Source: Pseudomonadota bacterium
Lineage (GTDB): Bacteria; Pseudomonadota; Gammaproteobacteria; Steroidobacterales; JBCBZW01
Direction: 5' to 3'
DNA: 38,617 nt
Assembly: GCA_039815145.1 (NCBI GenBank)
Contig: JBCBZW010000041.1
Location: forward strand, 1-38,617
This document shows, one piece after another, positions 6,954-15,092 of the stretch (its first letter is position 1; every line of letters starts with the position of its first letter). The notes beneath the pieces were generated by a model. That model saw only the letters and a program-made list of their open reading frames with translations. It was not told the DNA's origin and did not search any database. The translations under genes and the position numbers were made by a program.

Positions 6954-7837
6954 CCGTGACCCGCGCTGGCGTACTCGGTCTCGGCGCCATGGGCGCGCCG
7001 ATGGCAGCCAACCTTGCCAAGCACGAACGCTTGGGCGGCGTGTGGAATCGCACCGCTAGCGTCGCCATACAGCTTGCCGATTCATTAGGCTGCGCAAGCG
7101 CGAGCACTCCCGCTGACCTGGCCGCCGAGTGCGACGTACTGATCACCAATGTCAGCGCCGACGCCGACGTGCTCGCCGTGGTGGACCAGCTCCTCCCCGG
7201 CCTCAGCGAAGGCAAGCTCGTCCTCGATTGCTCCACGACCTCGCCGCAGACGGCGCGCGAGGCCGCGAAGCGCGTGGCCAGTAAGGGCGCGCAGTTTCTC
7301 GATTGCCCCGTCACGGGGGGCACCGAAGGGGCGATCAACGCCACCCTCGCGATTCTCGTTGGAGGCGAGCGCGACGCCTACGAGCGCGCGTTGCCGGTGC
7401 TGGAGAGCCTCGGCCGTCGAATCACCCATATGGGCCCCGTCGGCGCCGGGCAGGTGACCAAAGCGGTGAACCAGATCATGGTCGCCGGCATCAACCAGGC
7501 GGTGAGCGAAGGCATGGCCTTGGCGCAGGCCGAGAGCCTCGACCTCGACGCGGTCATCGCCACCCTGGCGACGGGCGCTGCCGGCAGCTGGTTCCTGGAG
7601 CAGCGCGGCCCGAACATGCGGGACGACACGTATCCTCTGGGATTCAAGGTCGCCCTACACGCCAAGGACCTGGCCATCTGTCGGGCCATCGCCGATGAGC
7701 ACGACGTGCGCTTGCCCGTGGTCGAGATGACCCTGCTGCATTACGAACGCCTGCTCGCGCGCGATCCCGACGCGGAGGAGGACATCTCATCGCTGTTCCG
7801 CCTGAAGCGGGAAATGTTCGCAAGCGACGACAGCTGA
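6932..7837 (+). CDS. NAD(P)-dependent beta-hydroxyacid dehydrogenase (3-hydroxyisobutyrate dehydrogenase-like)
   Basis: A cytosolic oxidoreductase of the beta-hydroxyacid dehydrogenase superfamily (3-hydroxyisobutyrate dehydrogenase, tartronate semialdehyde reductase, GLYR-type enzymes). The N-terminal Rossmann motif GLGAMGAPMAANL (residues 16-28) binds the cofactor. The substrate motif LDCPVTGGTEGA lies at ~123-134 and the catalytic Lys177 with Asn180 in GQVTKAVNQ. Length (301 aa) is normal. ATG 6932 overlaps the preceding gene by 22 nt; GTG 6950, which overlaps the TGA stop as GTGA, is an equally good start and would give translational coupling. The exact substrate cannot be told from sequence. 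Confidence 0.88.
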   Translation: MVQRYPVTVTRAGVLGLGAMGAPMAANLAKHERLGGVWNRTASVAIQLADSLGCASASTPADLAAECDVLITNVSADADVLAVVDQLLPGLSEGKLVLDCSTTSPQTAREAAKRVASKGAQFLDCPVTGGTEGAINATLAILVGGERDAYERALPVLESLGRRITHMGPVGAGQVTKAVNQIMVAGINQAVSEGMALAQAESLDLDAVIATLATGAAGSWFLEQRGPNMRDDTYPLGFKVALHAKDLAICRAIADEHDVRLPVVEMTLLHYERLLARDPDAEEDISSLFRLKREMFASDDS

Positions 7838-7896
7838 GCGGCTCCCCGGCCGCCACCCCGGCGGACTGCTACCTCCCGGATTTCTGCCAGCCGCGT

Positions 7897-8925
7897 ATGG
7901 CGCTCACCGTCGTGCTGATCGTGGAGCTGGTCGCGATCGTGCTGACCTTCGCCCGCGTGCCCATCGGGGAGCTGTTCTGGCTGGAGCTCGCGCGCATCTC
8001 CCTGCTCCTGATCTGGATTGCCCTCACCGGCACGGCCCTGCTCTGCAGCCTTCGCCCCAAGCTCGCTACCCTGGGTACGGTAGGCCTGTCCATCGGTGGC
8101 TTCCTGGTGATCCTCGGCGTGACCGCCGCGATCGCCGAAGCAACCTGGTGGATCGGATTGCTCACCCTGGGCGGCTCGGGGGGCGGCCCCCAGCTGTTCT
8201 TCCCCCAGCGCCACGGCCCCTTCCTGCTGGGTAGCCTCGCCGTCAGCGCCGTGGTCTGTGCGTTGTTGCTGCGCTACTTCTACGTCACCCACCAGTGGCG
8301 TCTGAACCTCGAGCGCCAAGCGCAGGCACGCATCGGTGTGCTCCAGGCTCGCATGCGGCCGCACTTTCTCTTCAACAGCATGAACACGATCGCGTCCCTC
8401 ACCCGCTCGGACCCGGCGGCCGCCGAAGCGGCGGTGGAGGATGTGGCCGAGCTGATGCGGGCGAGCCTGTCGGATACGGGTCAGCGCATCCCCCTACGCC
8501 AGGAGATCGAAGTCTGCCGTGTCTACGCGCGCGTCGAGCAGCAGCGCCTACGCGAGCGCTTGCGCGTGGATTGGCAGATCGATGATGTTCCGATGGACGT
8601 GCCGATTCCGGCGCTGACGCTCCAGCCGCTGCTCGAGAACGCCATCTATCATGGCGTCGAGCGGCTGACCGAGGGAGGGACCGTCTCCATTCGGGGTCAG
8701 GTGCTCGGCAAACAGGTTGAGCTCATGATACATAATCCGGCGCCTCGCCTGGACACCACTGCTGCGCCGCCGCATCAAGGAAATCGGATGGCCCTTGCGA
8801 ACATTCACGAACGTTTGGCGCTTATCAGTGAAGGTCGGGCCCGGCTCGACACTCACCGTGAGCAGGACGGCTTTCGCGCCACGCTCACGCTGCCCATGGA
8901 CCAATCCAGGGACGAAAGTCAGTGA
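7897..8925 (+). CDS. algZ: AlgZ/FimS-type sensor histidine kinase (LytS-like)
   Basis: Membrane histidine kinase paired with the LytTR regulator encoded next. About four hydrophobic segments occupy residues 1-130. The His_kinase domain follows with the phospho-acceptor His156 in RPHFLFNSMN and the ATP-binding Asn248 in LQPLLENAIYHG. In Pseudomonas this family controls alginate, twitching motility and virulence genes. The 12 codons just before ATG 7897 encode ADCYLPDFCQPR, which resembles the conserved N-terminus of AlgZ (F-L-P-(D/E)-(L/F)-C). The true start may therefore be upstream; the only start-like codon I find in frame is CTG 7834. The stop overlaps the GTG of algR. Confidence 0.9.
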   Translation: MALTVVLIVELVAIVLTFARVPIGELFWLELARISLLLIWIALTGTALLCSLRPKLATLGTVGLSIGGFLVILGVTAAIAEATWWIGLLTLGGSGGGPQLFFPQRHGPFLLGSLAVSAVVCALLLRYFYVTHQWRLNLERQAQARIGVLQARMRPHFLFNSMNTIASLTRSDPAAAEAAVEDVAELMRASLSDTGQRIPLRQEIEVCRVYARVEQQRLRERLRVDWQIDDVPMDVPIPALTLQPLLENAIYHGVERLTEGGTVSIRGQVLGKQVELMIHNPAPRLDTTAAPPHQGNRMALANIHERLALISEGRARLDTHREQDGFRATLTLPMDQSRDESQ

Positions 8926-9668
8926 AGATTCTTATCGTCGACGATGAAGCTCCGGCGCGCGAACGCCTGCGCCGGCAATTGGTGGAGATCGCGCCGAGCA
9001 ACAGGGTCACGGAAGCCATGTCCGGCGAGGACGCGGTACGCCTGTGCTCCCAGCAGGAGCCGGACGTGGTCCTGATGGACATCCGCATGCCCGGCATGGG
9101 CGGCCTGGAAGCCGCCGTGAAGATCAGCAGCATGCCGAGCGCGCCTGCCGTGATCTTCACCACCGCCTACGGCGAGCACGCCCTCGAGGCCTACTCCGCG
9201 AGCCCGGCCGACTACCTGGTGAAGCCCATCCGCCAGGAGAAGCTCGCCAACGCGTTGGAGAAGGCCAAGCGCCCGACGCGGCCGCAGATCCGCGAGTTGG
9301 AGGTGCGGCCGGAGCCTGCGAAGGAGCAACGCACCACCATCAGCGCCCGCTGCGGCGAGCGCCTGCAGGTGATCGCCCTCGACACGGTCGTCGCCTTCTG
9401 CGCGGACAACAAGTACACCAACGTCATCCACCACGCCGGCGAAGTGCTCATCGATGAGTCGCTGAAGTCGCTGGAAGCGGAGTTTCCCGAGCGCTTCGTG
9501 CGGATTCACCGGGAAACGCTCATCTCCCTGCGCCACCTCGACGCTCTCGAGCGTACGCGCGAGGGGCACTACCAGGTGAGGATGGTCGACGAAGGCGGTG
9601 AAGGCCGCTGCTTCCGTGTCAGCCGTCGTCACGCCGCCTCCGTAAAGCAACGGCTGCGCGCGCTCTGA
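8922..9668 (+). CDS. algR: AlgR-type LytTR response regulator
   Basis: DNA-binding response regulator of the AlgR/LytTR class, the partner of AlgZ. The receiver domain has acidic residues Asp7 and Asp8, phospho-acceptor Asp53 (VLMDIRMPG) and Lys101 (YLVKPIR). The C-terminal LytTR domain begins near residue 140 and includes FVRIHRETLISLRHLDAL. The 248-aa length matches AlgR. The start is GTG 8922 sharing bases with the TGA of algZ (GTGA overlap), indicating translational coupling. In Pseudomonas algR sits directly upstream of hemC, as here. Confidence 0.94.
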   Translation: MKILIVDDEAPARERLRRQLVEIAPSNRVTEAMSGEDAVRLCSQQEPDVVLMDIRMPGMGGLEAAVKISSMPSAPAVIFTTAYGEHALEAYSASPADYLVKPIRQEKLANALEKAKRPTRPQIRELEVRPEPAKEQRTTISARCGERLQVIALDTVVAFCADNKYTNVIHHAGEVLIDESLKSLEAEFPERFVRIHRETLISLRHLDALERTREGHYQVRMVDEGGEGRCFRVSRRHAASVKQRLRAL

Positions 9669-9735
9669 CTCGAGCGACCGGTAACTCGCGCGCTTCATGT
9701 CGCGAGCACACTCGGGCACACTTGTGGTTTGACCT

Positions 9736-9768
9736 CACGGGGTAGCGGCTCGCCGCCGCTACCCCGTG
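9736..9768 (+). terminator. strong hairpin between algR and hemC
   Basis: CACGGGGTAGCGGC at 9736-9749 pairs perfectly over 14 bp with 9755-9768, leaving a 5-nt loop. It begins 68 nt after the algR stop and ends 68 nt before the hemC start. Downstream is TTCGTATTG rather than a clean T-run. It most likely ends algZR transcription, and could instead lie in the hemC leader. Confidence 0.65.
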
Positions 9769-9836
9769 TTCGTATTGCGATTGTCGAGACCGCGCCAACG
9801 ATGTGGCGGTTCGGCAGCCGAAGGACCGGAGCCCGA

Positions 9837-10757
9837 ATGTCCAGCTTCAGCATCGCCACGCGACGCAGTGAACTCGCCCTCTGGCAGGCGCACCATGTAA
9901 AAGACGCCCTCGCCGCCGCCCACCCCGACCTCGCCACCGAACTCCTGCCCATGACCACCCAGGGCGATGAGATGCTCTCCCAATCGCTCGCCGAGATCGG
10001 CGGTAAGGGATTGTTTCTTAAAGAACTGGAGGTCGCTCTGGTTGAAGGCAGGGCGCACATCGCGGTGCATTCGATGAAGGATGTACCCGCCGAGTTACCC
10101 GACGGGATGACTATCTGCGCTGTGCTGGAGCGGGCTGATCCCCGGGACGCCTTCGTCTCCCTCAAGCACCGACGCTTCGCCGACCTGCCCCAGGGGGCAC
10201 GCCTGGGCACGTCGAGCCTGCGCCGACGGGTGCAATTGCTCGCCAAACGCCCGGACCTGCAGATCGGCACCCTGCGCGGCAACCTGCAGACGCGCCTCGC
10301 CAAGCTCGAGTCCGAGGGGTGGGATGCGATCGTGCTGGCCGTGGCCGGTCTGGAGCGACTGGGCCTGGGCGAGCGCATCACCGATGCCTTCGATATCCAG
10401 ACGTCCTTGCCCGCCATCGGCCAAGGTGCCGTCGGCATCGAATGTCGTGAAGACGACACGCGGGTCATCGAGCTCATGGCCGCCATCAACCATGCGCCCA
10501 CCGCCACCTGCGTGACCGCCGAGCGGGCGCTCAACCTGGCGCTGGAAGGCAATTGCCATTCCCCGATCGCCGGCTTCGCCACCCTGGCCGACGACGGCGA
10601 ACTCACCCTGACGGGTCGAGTGGGGGCGCTCGACGGGTCGCGGCTGCTGGAAGCGACGGCCAGTTCCCGGGGCGACCCGAAGGCCCTCGGGTCACAGGTC
10701 GCCGACGCGCTGCTCGAGCAGGGCGCGGCGGAATTGGTTGCCGCGCCGAACGCTTGA
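9837..10757 (+). CDS. hemC: porphobilinogen deaminase (hydroxymethylbilane synthase)
   Basis: Third common step of tetrapyrrole synthesis: polymerises four porphobilinogen molecules to hydroxymethylbilane in the cytosol. The start ATG 9837 gives MSSFSIATRRSELALWQAHH, the usual N-terminus. Motifs include GGKGLFLKELE, VHSMKDVP (catalytic Asp region), GTSSLRRR, LRGNLQTRLAKL and the cofactor-carrying Cys in EGNCHSPIAG, which holds the dipyrromethane primer. Length is 306 aa, normal. GGACCGGAG-like sequence precedes the start. The stop overlaps the TTG start of hemD. Confidence 0.96.
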   Translation: MSSFSIATRRSELALWQAHHVKDALAAAHPDLATELLPMTTQGDEMLSQSLAEIGGKGLFLKELEVALVEGRAHIAVHSMKDVPAELPDGMTICAVLERADPRDAFVSLKHRRFADLPQGARLGTSSLRRRVQLLAKRPDLQIGTLRGNLQTRLAKLESEGWDAIVLAVAGLERLGLGERITDAFDIQTSLPAIGQGAVGIECREDDTRVIELMAAINHAPTATCVTAERALNLALEGNCHSPIAGFATLADDGELTLTGRVGALDGSRLLEATASSRGDPKALGSQVADALLEQGAAELVAAPNA

Positions 10758-11557
10758 ACGGCGAGGCCCGGCCTAGCGGTAGCCTAACGGGCCTACGTGT
10801 CCTGATAACGCGCCCGGAGCCCGCCAATGGCACGCTGGCCGAGGCAGTCACCGGTCGCGCCGGCCAAGCGATCCGTTTGCCGGCGATCGAAACCAAAGCG
10901 ATCGAGCGCGCGGCGCTCCTCGATGAGTTCGCCTCGCCGGGCGACGTCGGCCTCGTGATCTTCGTCAGCGTGCCGGCGGTGACCCACGGCAGCTGGTTGC
11001 TGCGCGAGAAGCACGTGCGCCCTCGGCGGGTAGCTGCCATCGGAGGCACCACCGCCAACGCCCTCGAGGCCTGCGGAGTACGCGTCGATATCACCCCAGA
11101 GAACGACGCCTACACGAGCGAGGACTTGCTGGCACACCCGTCGCTTACGGCATCGCACGCGCCACTCGATGTGCTGATCGTGCGGGGGGTGGGCGGTCGC
11201 GAGCTGCTCGCCAACACCCTGAGCGAACGCGGGTTCCATGTGCGCTACGCCGAGACCTACGTGAGGCGCCGCCCATCGGCGGACTGTGCCGTTGAAGCGA
11301 AGGCGGCCATCCGTTCGGGGGATGTCCCACACATCATTACAGCAACTAGTTTAGAAATCCTGGATAATGCGTTGTTATTACTCGGCGCTGAAGCGGATGC
11401 GGTGCGCGGCGCATCGACGGTCCTCGCGCCGAGCGAGCGAATCGCCCACGCCGCTGTCAGCAAGCTTGGGTTTGAGCTGCCGCCCCTAAAGAGCCGGGGC
11501 GCCGACAACGAGGCGCTGATACGCGCCATGGAGGCATGGTGGGGAACACGACGCTAG
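10754..11557 (+). CDS. hemD: uroporphyrinogen-III synthase
   Basis: Closes and inverts ring D of hydroxymethylbilane to give uroporphyrinogen III. Sequence conservation in HemD is low; recognition rests on LRVLITRPEPANGTLAE at the N-terminus, FVSVPAVTHG, VAAIGGTTANALEACGV, LIVRGVGGRELLA and the ITATSLEILDNA segment, together with its place after hemC. The start TTG 10754 overlaps the hemC TGA (TTGA) and brings the protein to 267 aa, a usual length. An ATG much further upstream would lie deep in hemC and add a meaningless Arg-rich leader. Confidence 0.88.
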   Translation: MNGEARPSGSLTGLRVLITRPEPANGTLAEAVTGRAGQAIRLPAIETKAIERAALLDEFASPGDVGLVIFVSVPAVTHGSWLLREKHVRPRRVAAIGGTTANALEACGVRVDITPENDAYTSEDLLAHPSLTASHAPLDVLIVRGVGGRELLANTLSERGFHVRYAETYVRRRPSADCAVEAKAAIRSGDVPHIITATSLEILDNALLLLGAEADAVRGASTVLAPSERIAHAAVSKLGFELPPLKSRGADNEALIRAMEAWWGTRR

Positions 11558-11588
11558 CCATTTGCCGTACACACCGAGTGCCCGCGAC

Positions 11589-12767
11589 ATGAGCACCGAG
11601 CCCGAGACGGCCAGCGCGCCGGCCGGCAGCAGCAGCGGCGGTAGCGCCACGCGGGCGCACGAGTATCCCCACGAGGCGACTTCGCCCACTAACCACAACC
11701 CGCTCGGGTTCGCGGCCCTGGTGCTCGCCGCTGTGGCCTGTATCGCGGTGTTCTCCTTTTGGCAGAACCAGTCGTCACTGCTGCAGGACCTGGGCTCCGC
11801 CCGCGAAGCCGCCGGCGCCGCCAGAGCCGATGTAGCCACCACCTCCAGCGCCATCGAGACGCGCCTGGCAGGACGCATCGACAACCAGGAAACCACCCTG
11901 CGCCAGCTTGCGCCCACGGTCGCCGCCCTCGAGGTGCAAAGCGCCCAGGGGGACGCAGCGGTCGAGGCCCTCGGGCGCACCGTGGAGGACCTCACCTTAC
12001 AACTCGGCCAGGTGAGGCAGAGTGTCTCGCGCAACGAACAAGCGCTGGCGGATGCGGGCGGCGTGCTGCGCAATGCGCGTGACCGGTGGGTGCTGGCCGA
12101 GGCCGAGTACCTCATGCAAACGGCGAACACCGCCCTCGCCCTCGCCGGCGATCGCCAGGTAGCGCTCGCCGCGTTGGAGGCGGCCGACGATCACCTGGCC
12201 TCCCTCGCCTCGCCGCGACTGACGCCGGTGCGAGAAGCCCTCGCCGCGGATATCAGCGCGGTGAGCGCAATGCCGCGCACGGATGTGTCCGGGGTGGCGG
12301 TCAGTCTCGGTGCGCTCGCCGCACAGGCGCTCGAACTTCCGCTGATTGAGGATCGAACCCAGAATTTGTTGGTCGAAGGCGGCGACCCGGACGAACCTGC
12401 AGGCTGGGGCCGCGCCCGCGCGGCGTTTCAGGGCGCCCTGTCGAGCCTCGTGTCTTTCCGTCGCGACGACTCGCCGGTGGTACCGCTGCTCGAGCCGGAT
12501 GAGAAGTTCTTTCTTCACCGCAATCTCGAGCTGCAACTACTCACCGCACGCCTATCTAGTTTGAAAGGTGATCAGATCAACTACCGGATCAGCCTGGAAG
12601 CTGCCCAGCGAACGCTTACCGGTGGCGGCTTCGATCTGCAGTCGGGCGCGGTGGATGGCATGCGCGAGCAGCTCGCTGAGCTCTGGGAGGTGGAGATCGC
12701 TCCCGAGCGCCCGGACATCAGCGGATCGCTGGTGGCGCTGCGGGAGGCCGCGGAGCGCTTGCCATGA
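11589..12767 (+). CDS. hemX: HemX-like membrane protein of the hem operon
   Basis: Often annotated as uroporphyrinogen-III C-methyltransferase, but this family lacks methyltransferase motifs and its role in haem synthesis is unsettled. The 392-aa protein has a polar Ser/Gly/Thr-rich cytoplasmic tail, one transmembrane helix at about residues 41-60 (GFAALVLAAVACIAVFSFW) and a long periplasmic part that begins with a predicted coiled coil and carries the HemX core (RDRWVLAEAEYLMQTANTAL, FFLHRNLELQLLTARL). ATG 11589 is preferred over the TTG at 11562. It overlaps hemY by 4 nt. Confidence 0.9.
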   Translation: MSTEPETASAPAGSSSGGSATRAHEYPHEATSPTNHNPLGFAALVLAAVACIAVFSFWQNQSSLLQDLGSAREAAGAARADVATTSSAIETRLAGRIDNQETTLRQLAPTVAALEVQSAQGDAAVEALGRTVEDLTLQLGQVRQSVSRNEQALADAGGVLRNARDRWVLAEAEYLMQTANTALALAGDRQVALAALEAADDHLASLASPRLTPVREALAADISAVSAMPRTDVSGVAVSLGALAAQALELPLIEDRTQNLLVEGGDPDEPAGWGRARAAFQGALSSLVSFRRDDSPVVPLLEPDEKFFLHRNLELQLLTARLSSLKGDQINYRISLEAAQRTLTGGGFDLQSGAVDGMREQLAELWEVEIAPERPDISGSLVALREAAERLP

Positions 12768-14095
12768 GGCTCGGCATCGTACTGCTCATCGGCCTGTTCC
12801 TCGGCGCCTTCAGCGCCCACTTCCTGCTCGAAGATCGGGGCTACGTACAGATTCGCTTCCTCGATGCGAGCCTGCAGACCTCCGTGCCCGGGCTCATCAT
12901 GATCCTGGTGGCCCTCTACGTGGCCATTCGCATTCTGGTGCAGGTGCTCGGCGCGCCCAGGCGCATCGGCAGCGCACTAGGCGCGCGCGAGAAAGCGATT
13001 GCGCAAGGCGCCCTCACCCGCGGCTTGAGCGAGATCAGCGCCGGCAACCTCGCCCGCGGAGAGCGCATCCTCACCCGCCAGGCGGTGCGCGGTGATGCGC
13101 CGGTGGTCGCATACCTCGAGGCGGCTCGAGCGGCGCAGCGCCAAGGTGCGCGTTCACGGCGCGACAGCTGGCTCAAGCGAGCCAACGACCACGCTCCCGG
13201 TGATGCACCTGCCATCCTCATCACGCAGGCGGAACTGGAGATCGGGGAAGGCGATCTCGAGCGCGCGCTGAAGACCTTGCGACGTCTGGAGGCGATGCGG
13301 CCGCGCCACGCCCGCTGCCTCGCCCTGCAGGCGGAGATCTATCAACAGCAGCAGGAGTGGACGCTGCTGGACGAGTTGCTGCCGCGCCTGCGCAAGGAAA
13401 AGGCCCTGCCCGCCCCAAGCCTGCGAGCGCTGGAGAGCGAAGTGACCGGGCATGCGATCACCATCGCGGCCAAGCGACTCGATGGACCGGGCCTGAAGCG
13501 TCGCTGGAAGCAACTGGGACGCAAGCAGAAGGACGCCCGCCTCACCCATCGCTACGTCGGCGCGCTCATCGAAGCCGGCGACGAAGCCGAGGCGGCGGAG
13601 GTGATCAAGCGCAGCATGCGCGAGCAGTGGCAGCCGGAGCTGCTGTACACCGTGGGGCAGTTGAGTGAGGCGCAGCAACGCAAGCTGCAGCCGCAGATCA
13701 CGGCCTGGCGACGTAAGCGCCAAGAGGACCCGGCGCTGCTCTACGCGGCCGCGGCGATCGGGGCATCGCACGACCCGTTGAAGGCGATCGCGCGCCTGGA
13801 GTCGTCCCTCGAACAGGCGCCACGGCTGGAGAGCTTCGAACTCTACGGTCGTCTGCTGGATGAACAGGGCCGCCACGCGGAGGCCACTATCGCCTTCCGC
13901 TCTGCTTTGGCCCACACCACGGAGGGCCGCAGCAGCGGCGTTCCCGCGCGGCTGGAGAGCAGCGCGGCCAACGATGCGCACTCCGCCGAGGCCACCGTCA
14001 CGGTGAGCGATGAAGACCCAGCACCCGTCTCCGGCACCTCGCAGGGTAGCGGGGCGCGCGGGCGCCGCGGACGCAAGCGCCGCCCCACCTCCTAG
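12764..14095 (+). CDS. hemY: HemY-like TPR membrane protein
   Basis: Proteobacterial HemY (not the protoporphyrinogen oxidase of the same name) is a membrane protein with tetratricopeptide repeats found next to hemX. Residues 1-20 and about 43-65 are hydrophobic helices that form the HemY_N domain (VQIRFLDASLQTSVPGL between them). TPR-like helical pairs fill residues ~95-385. The C-terminal ~55 residues are low-complexity, with Ser/Thr/Glu then a strongly basic end (RGRRGRKRRPTS). ATG 12764 overlaps the hemX TGA (ATGA). The total of 443 aa is slightly long because of the tail. Its biochemical role is not established. Confidence 0.88.
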   Translation: MRLGIVLLIGLFLGAFSAHFLLEDRGYVQIRFLDASLQTSVPGLIMILVALYVAIRILVQVLGAPRRIGSALGAREKAIAQGALTRGLSEISAGNLARGERILTRQAVRGDAPVVAYLEAARAAQRQGARSRRDSWLKRANDHAPGDAPAILITQAELEIGEGDLERALKTLRRLEAMRPRHARCLALQAEIYQQQQEWTLLDELLPRLRKEKALPAPSLRALESEVTGHAITIAAKRLDGPGLKRRWKQLGRKQKDARLTHRYVGALIEAGDEAEAAEVIKRSMREQWQPELLYTVGQLSEAQQRKLQPQITAWRRKRQEDPALLYAAAAIGASHDPLKAIARLESSLEQAPRLESFELYGRLLDEQGRHAEATIAFRSALAHTTEGRSSGVPARLESSAANDAHSAEATVTVSDEDPAPVSGTSQGSGARGRRGRKRRPTS

Positions 14096-14145
14096 GCCCT
14101 AAGGGGCCTGCGCCTGGCCCTTTCCCGCGGTGCGCAGTGCGCACC
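14094..14145 (+). terminator. two hairpins after the hem genes
   Basis: AGGCCC (14094-14099) pairs with GGGCCT (14104-14109), overlapping the hemY stop codon. GGTGCGC (14129-14135) pairs with GCGCACC (14139-14145) around a 3-nt loop. Neither is followed by a T-run. Together they plausibly end the hem transcript. Between 14146 and 14399 I see no gene, only the dyad at 14249-14293 and a GCCCCC-A-GGGGGC palindrome at 14312-14324. Confidence 0.4.
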
Positions 14146-14248
14146 ATCACGACTGCCTGATGTCGGCGCGACAAAATGCCCGGCATTTCTTTGGGTTCTG
14201 TAAGGGAAAACCGCGAAACCTACGGCAGGAATTGCGTGTAATGTCGAC

Positions 14249-14293
14249 CTGACACATGTATCTGTAATGCAATCTAGACACAGATGTGGTCAG
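14249..14293. promoter_or_regulatory. imperfect dyad upstream of the AraC-type regulator
   Basis: CTGAC (14249-14253) mirrors GTCAG (14289-14293), and inside them ATCTGT (14260-14265) mirrors ACAGAT (14280-14285). The spacings of the two halves differ by 3 nt, so the dyad is imperfect. The stretch is AT-richer than its surroundings and lies about 107-150 nt before the regulator's likely start. It may be an operator or promoter region. Confidence 0.4.
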
Positions 14294-14399
14294 ATGGACT
14301 TACCGCGACGGGCCCCCAGGGGGCGTGCGCGGGGATTTGCACAAGGCCGGAGATCACTACGGCGGGGCACGCCCGCTCGCTCACTGGCCCCAAGATGGG

Positions 14400-15035
14400 A
14401 TGACGGCAGTGGCAGAGTTCGATCCTGACAAGATCAAAACGGAGTCGTTTCGCGATAACCCGCGACTCGCCCGGGTGAGGCGGTATTGTGAGGACAATCC
14501 GACCGCGCGTATCTCCCTCGTCGACGCCGCGCGAGTGGCCAACCTGGAAGCCAGCTACTTCTCGTCTTTCTTCCACGAGAAGACCGGTGTTTGCTTCCAC
14601 AGCTGGCTGAACTACACGCGCGTCCTGAGAGCGATGCACCTGCTCGCGGACACGGACCTCAGCATCACCAATGTCTCGCGTAAGGTCGGCTTCCGCGACC
14701 TGCGCACGTTCCAGCGGGCCTTCAAGCGCTTCGCGAGCGTCACGCCCACCGAGTACCGCAAGCAGGCGCGTGCCGAGCAGGCAGAGCGCGATGCACGGGT
14801 ACCGGTGAATGCGGGACATCGCCTGGTCGCGACGCATGCGAACGGCAACGGCAATGGCCACGTGAACCATGGCAATGGCAACGGCCACTACGGCGTCATT
14901 GGCAATGGGAACGGAAACGGCCATAGCAACGGCAACGGTCATGCCGAGCGCCGCAGCAGTGACCAGCAGGGTGGTGGTTCCTCCGAGCGCGCCTCAGACG
15001 ACGCACGCCTTCAGCAGCGCGACGACTCGGCCTAA
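14400..15035 (+). CDS. AraC-type HTH regulator with Asn-Gly-His-rich tail
   Basis: A predicted DNA-binding transcription regulator. From ATG 14400 the protein has 211 aa. Residues about 20-122 form one AraC/XylS-type double HTH domain: the first helix-turn-helix lies around ISLVDAARVANLEASYFSSFF, the second around LSITNVSRKVGFRDLRTFQRAF, ending in VTPTEYRKQ. There is no separate sensory domain. From ~147 on, the tail is low-complexity, made of NGNGH-like units followed by a Ser/Gln/Asp-rich end. An in-frame GTG at 14286 would add 38 residues encoded by what looks like promoter DNA, so I prefer the ATG. It stands alone, convergent with ubiD. Target genes are unknown. Confidence 0.8.
   Translation: MTAVAEFDPDKIKTESFRDNPRLARVRRYCEDNPTARISLVDAARVANLEASYFSSFFHEKTGVCFHSWLNYTRVLRAMHLLADTDLSITNVSRKVGFRDLRTFQRAFKRFASVTPTEYRKQARAEQAERDARVPVNAGHRLVATHANGNGNGHVNHGNGNGHYGVIGNGNGNGHSNGNGHAERRSSDQQGGGSSERASDDARLQQRDDSA
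14840..14942 (+). repeat. imperfect AAYGGC-type repeats encoding Asn-Gly-His tail
   Basis: Degenerate hexamer-like units (AACGGC/AATGGC, interrupted by CAY codons) encode alternating Asn-Gly with periodic His. Codons for Asn and Gly vary between units, which argues for maintained protein sequence rather than a fresh slippage product. Confidence 0.7.
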
Positions 15036-15046
15036 GCGAGTTTGCC

Positions 15047-15092
15047 GCCCCGCTGGGGGCATACCCGGCGAGACCTAGTCGATACCTAGGTC
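15047..15092. terminator. convergent-gene hairpins (AraC regulator and ubiD)
   Basis: GCCCC (15047-15051) pairs with GGGGC (15056-15060). GACCTAG (15072-15078) pairs exactly with CTAGGTC (15086-15092) and covers the ubiD stop codon. These are the only structures in the 39-nt gap between the two convergent genes. They may act as a bidirectional terminator, although no T-run is present. Confidence 0.4.

Noticed and set aside
14274-14942. Minus-strand open frame opposite the AraC-type regulator, with Val/Ala-rich repeats
   Set aside because: The repeats are simply the reverse reading of the Asn-Gly-His codons; the plus strand has a clear HTH domain.
14840-14942. Asn-Gly-His coding repeats as an extragenic repeat or origin iteron
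   Set aside because: The units are in frame, degenerate at the codon level and within a continuous reading frame following an HTH domain.
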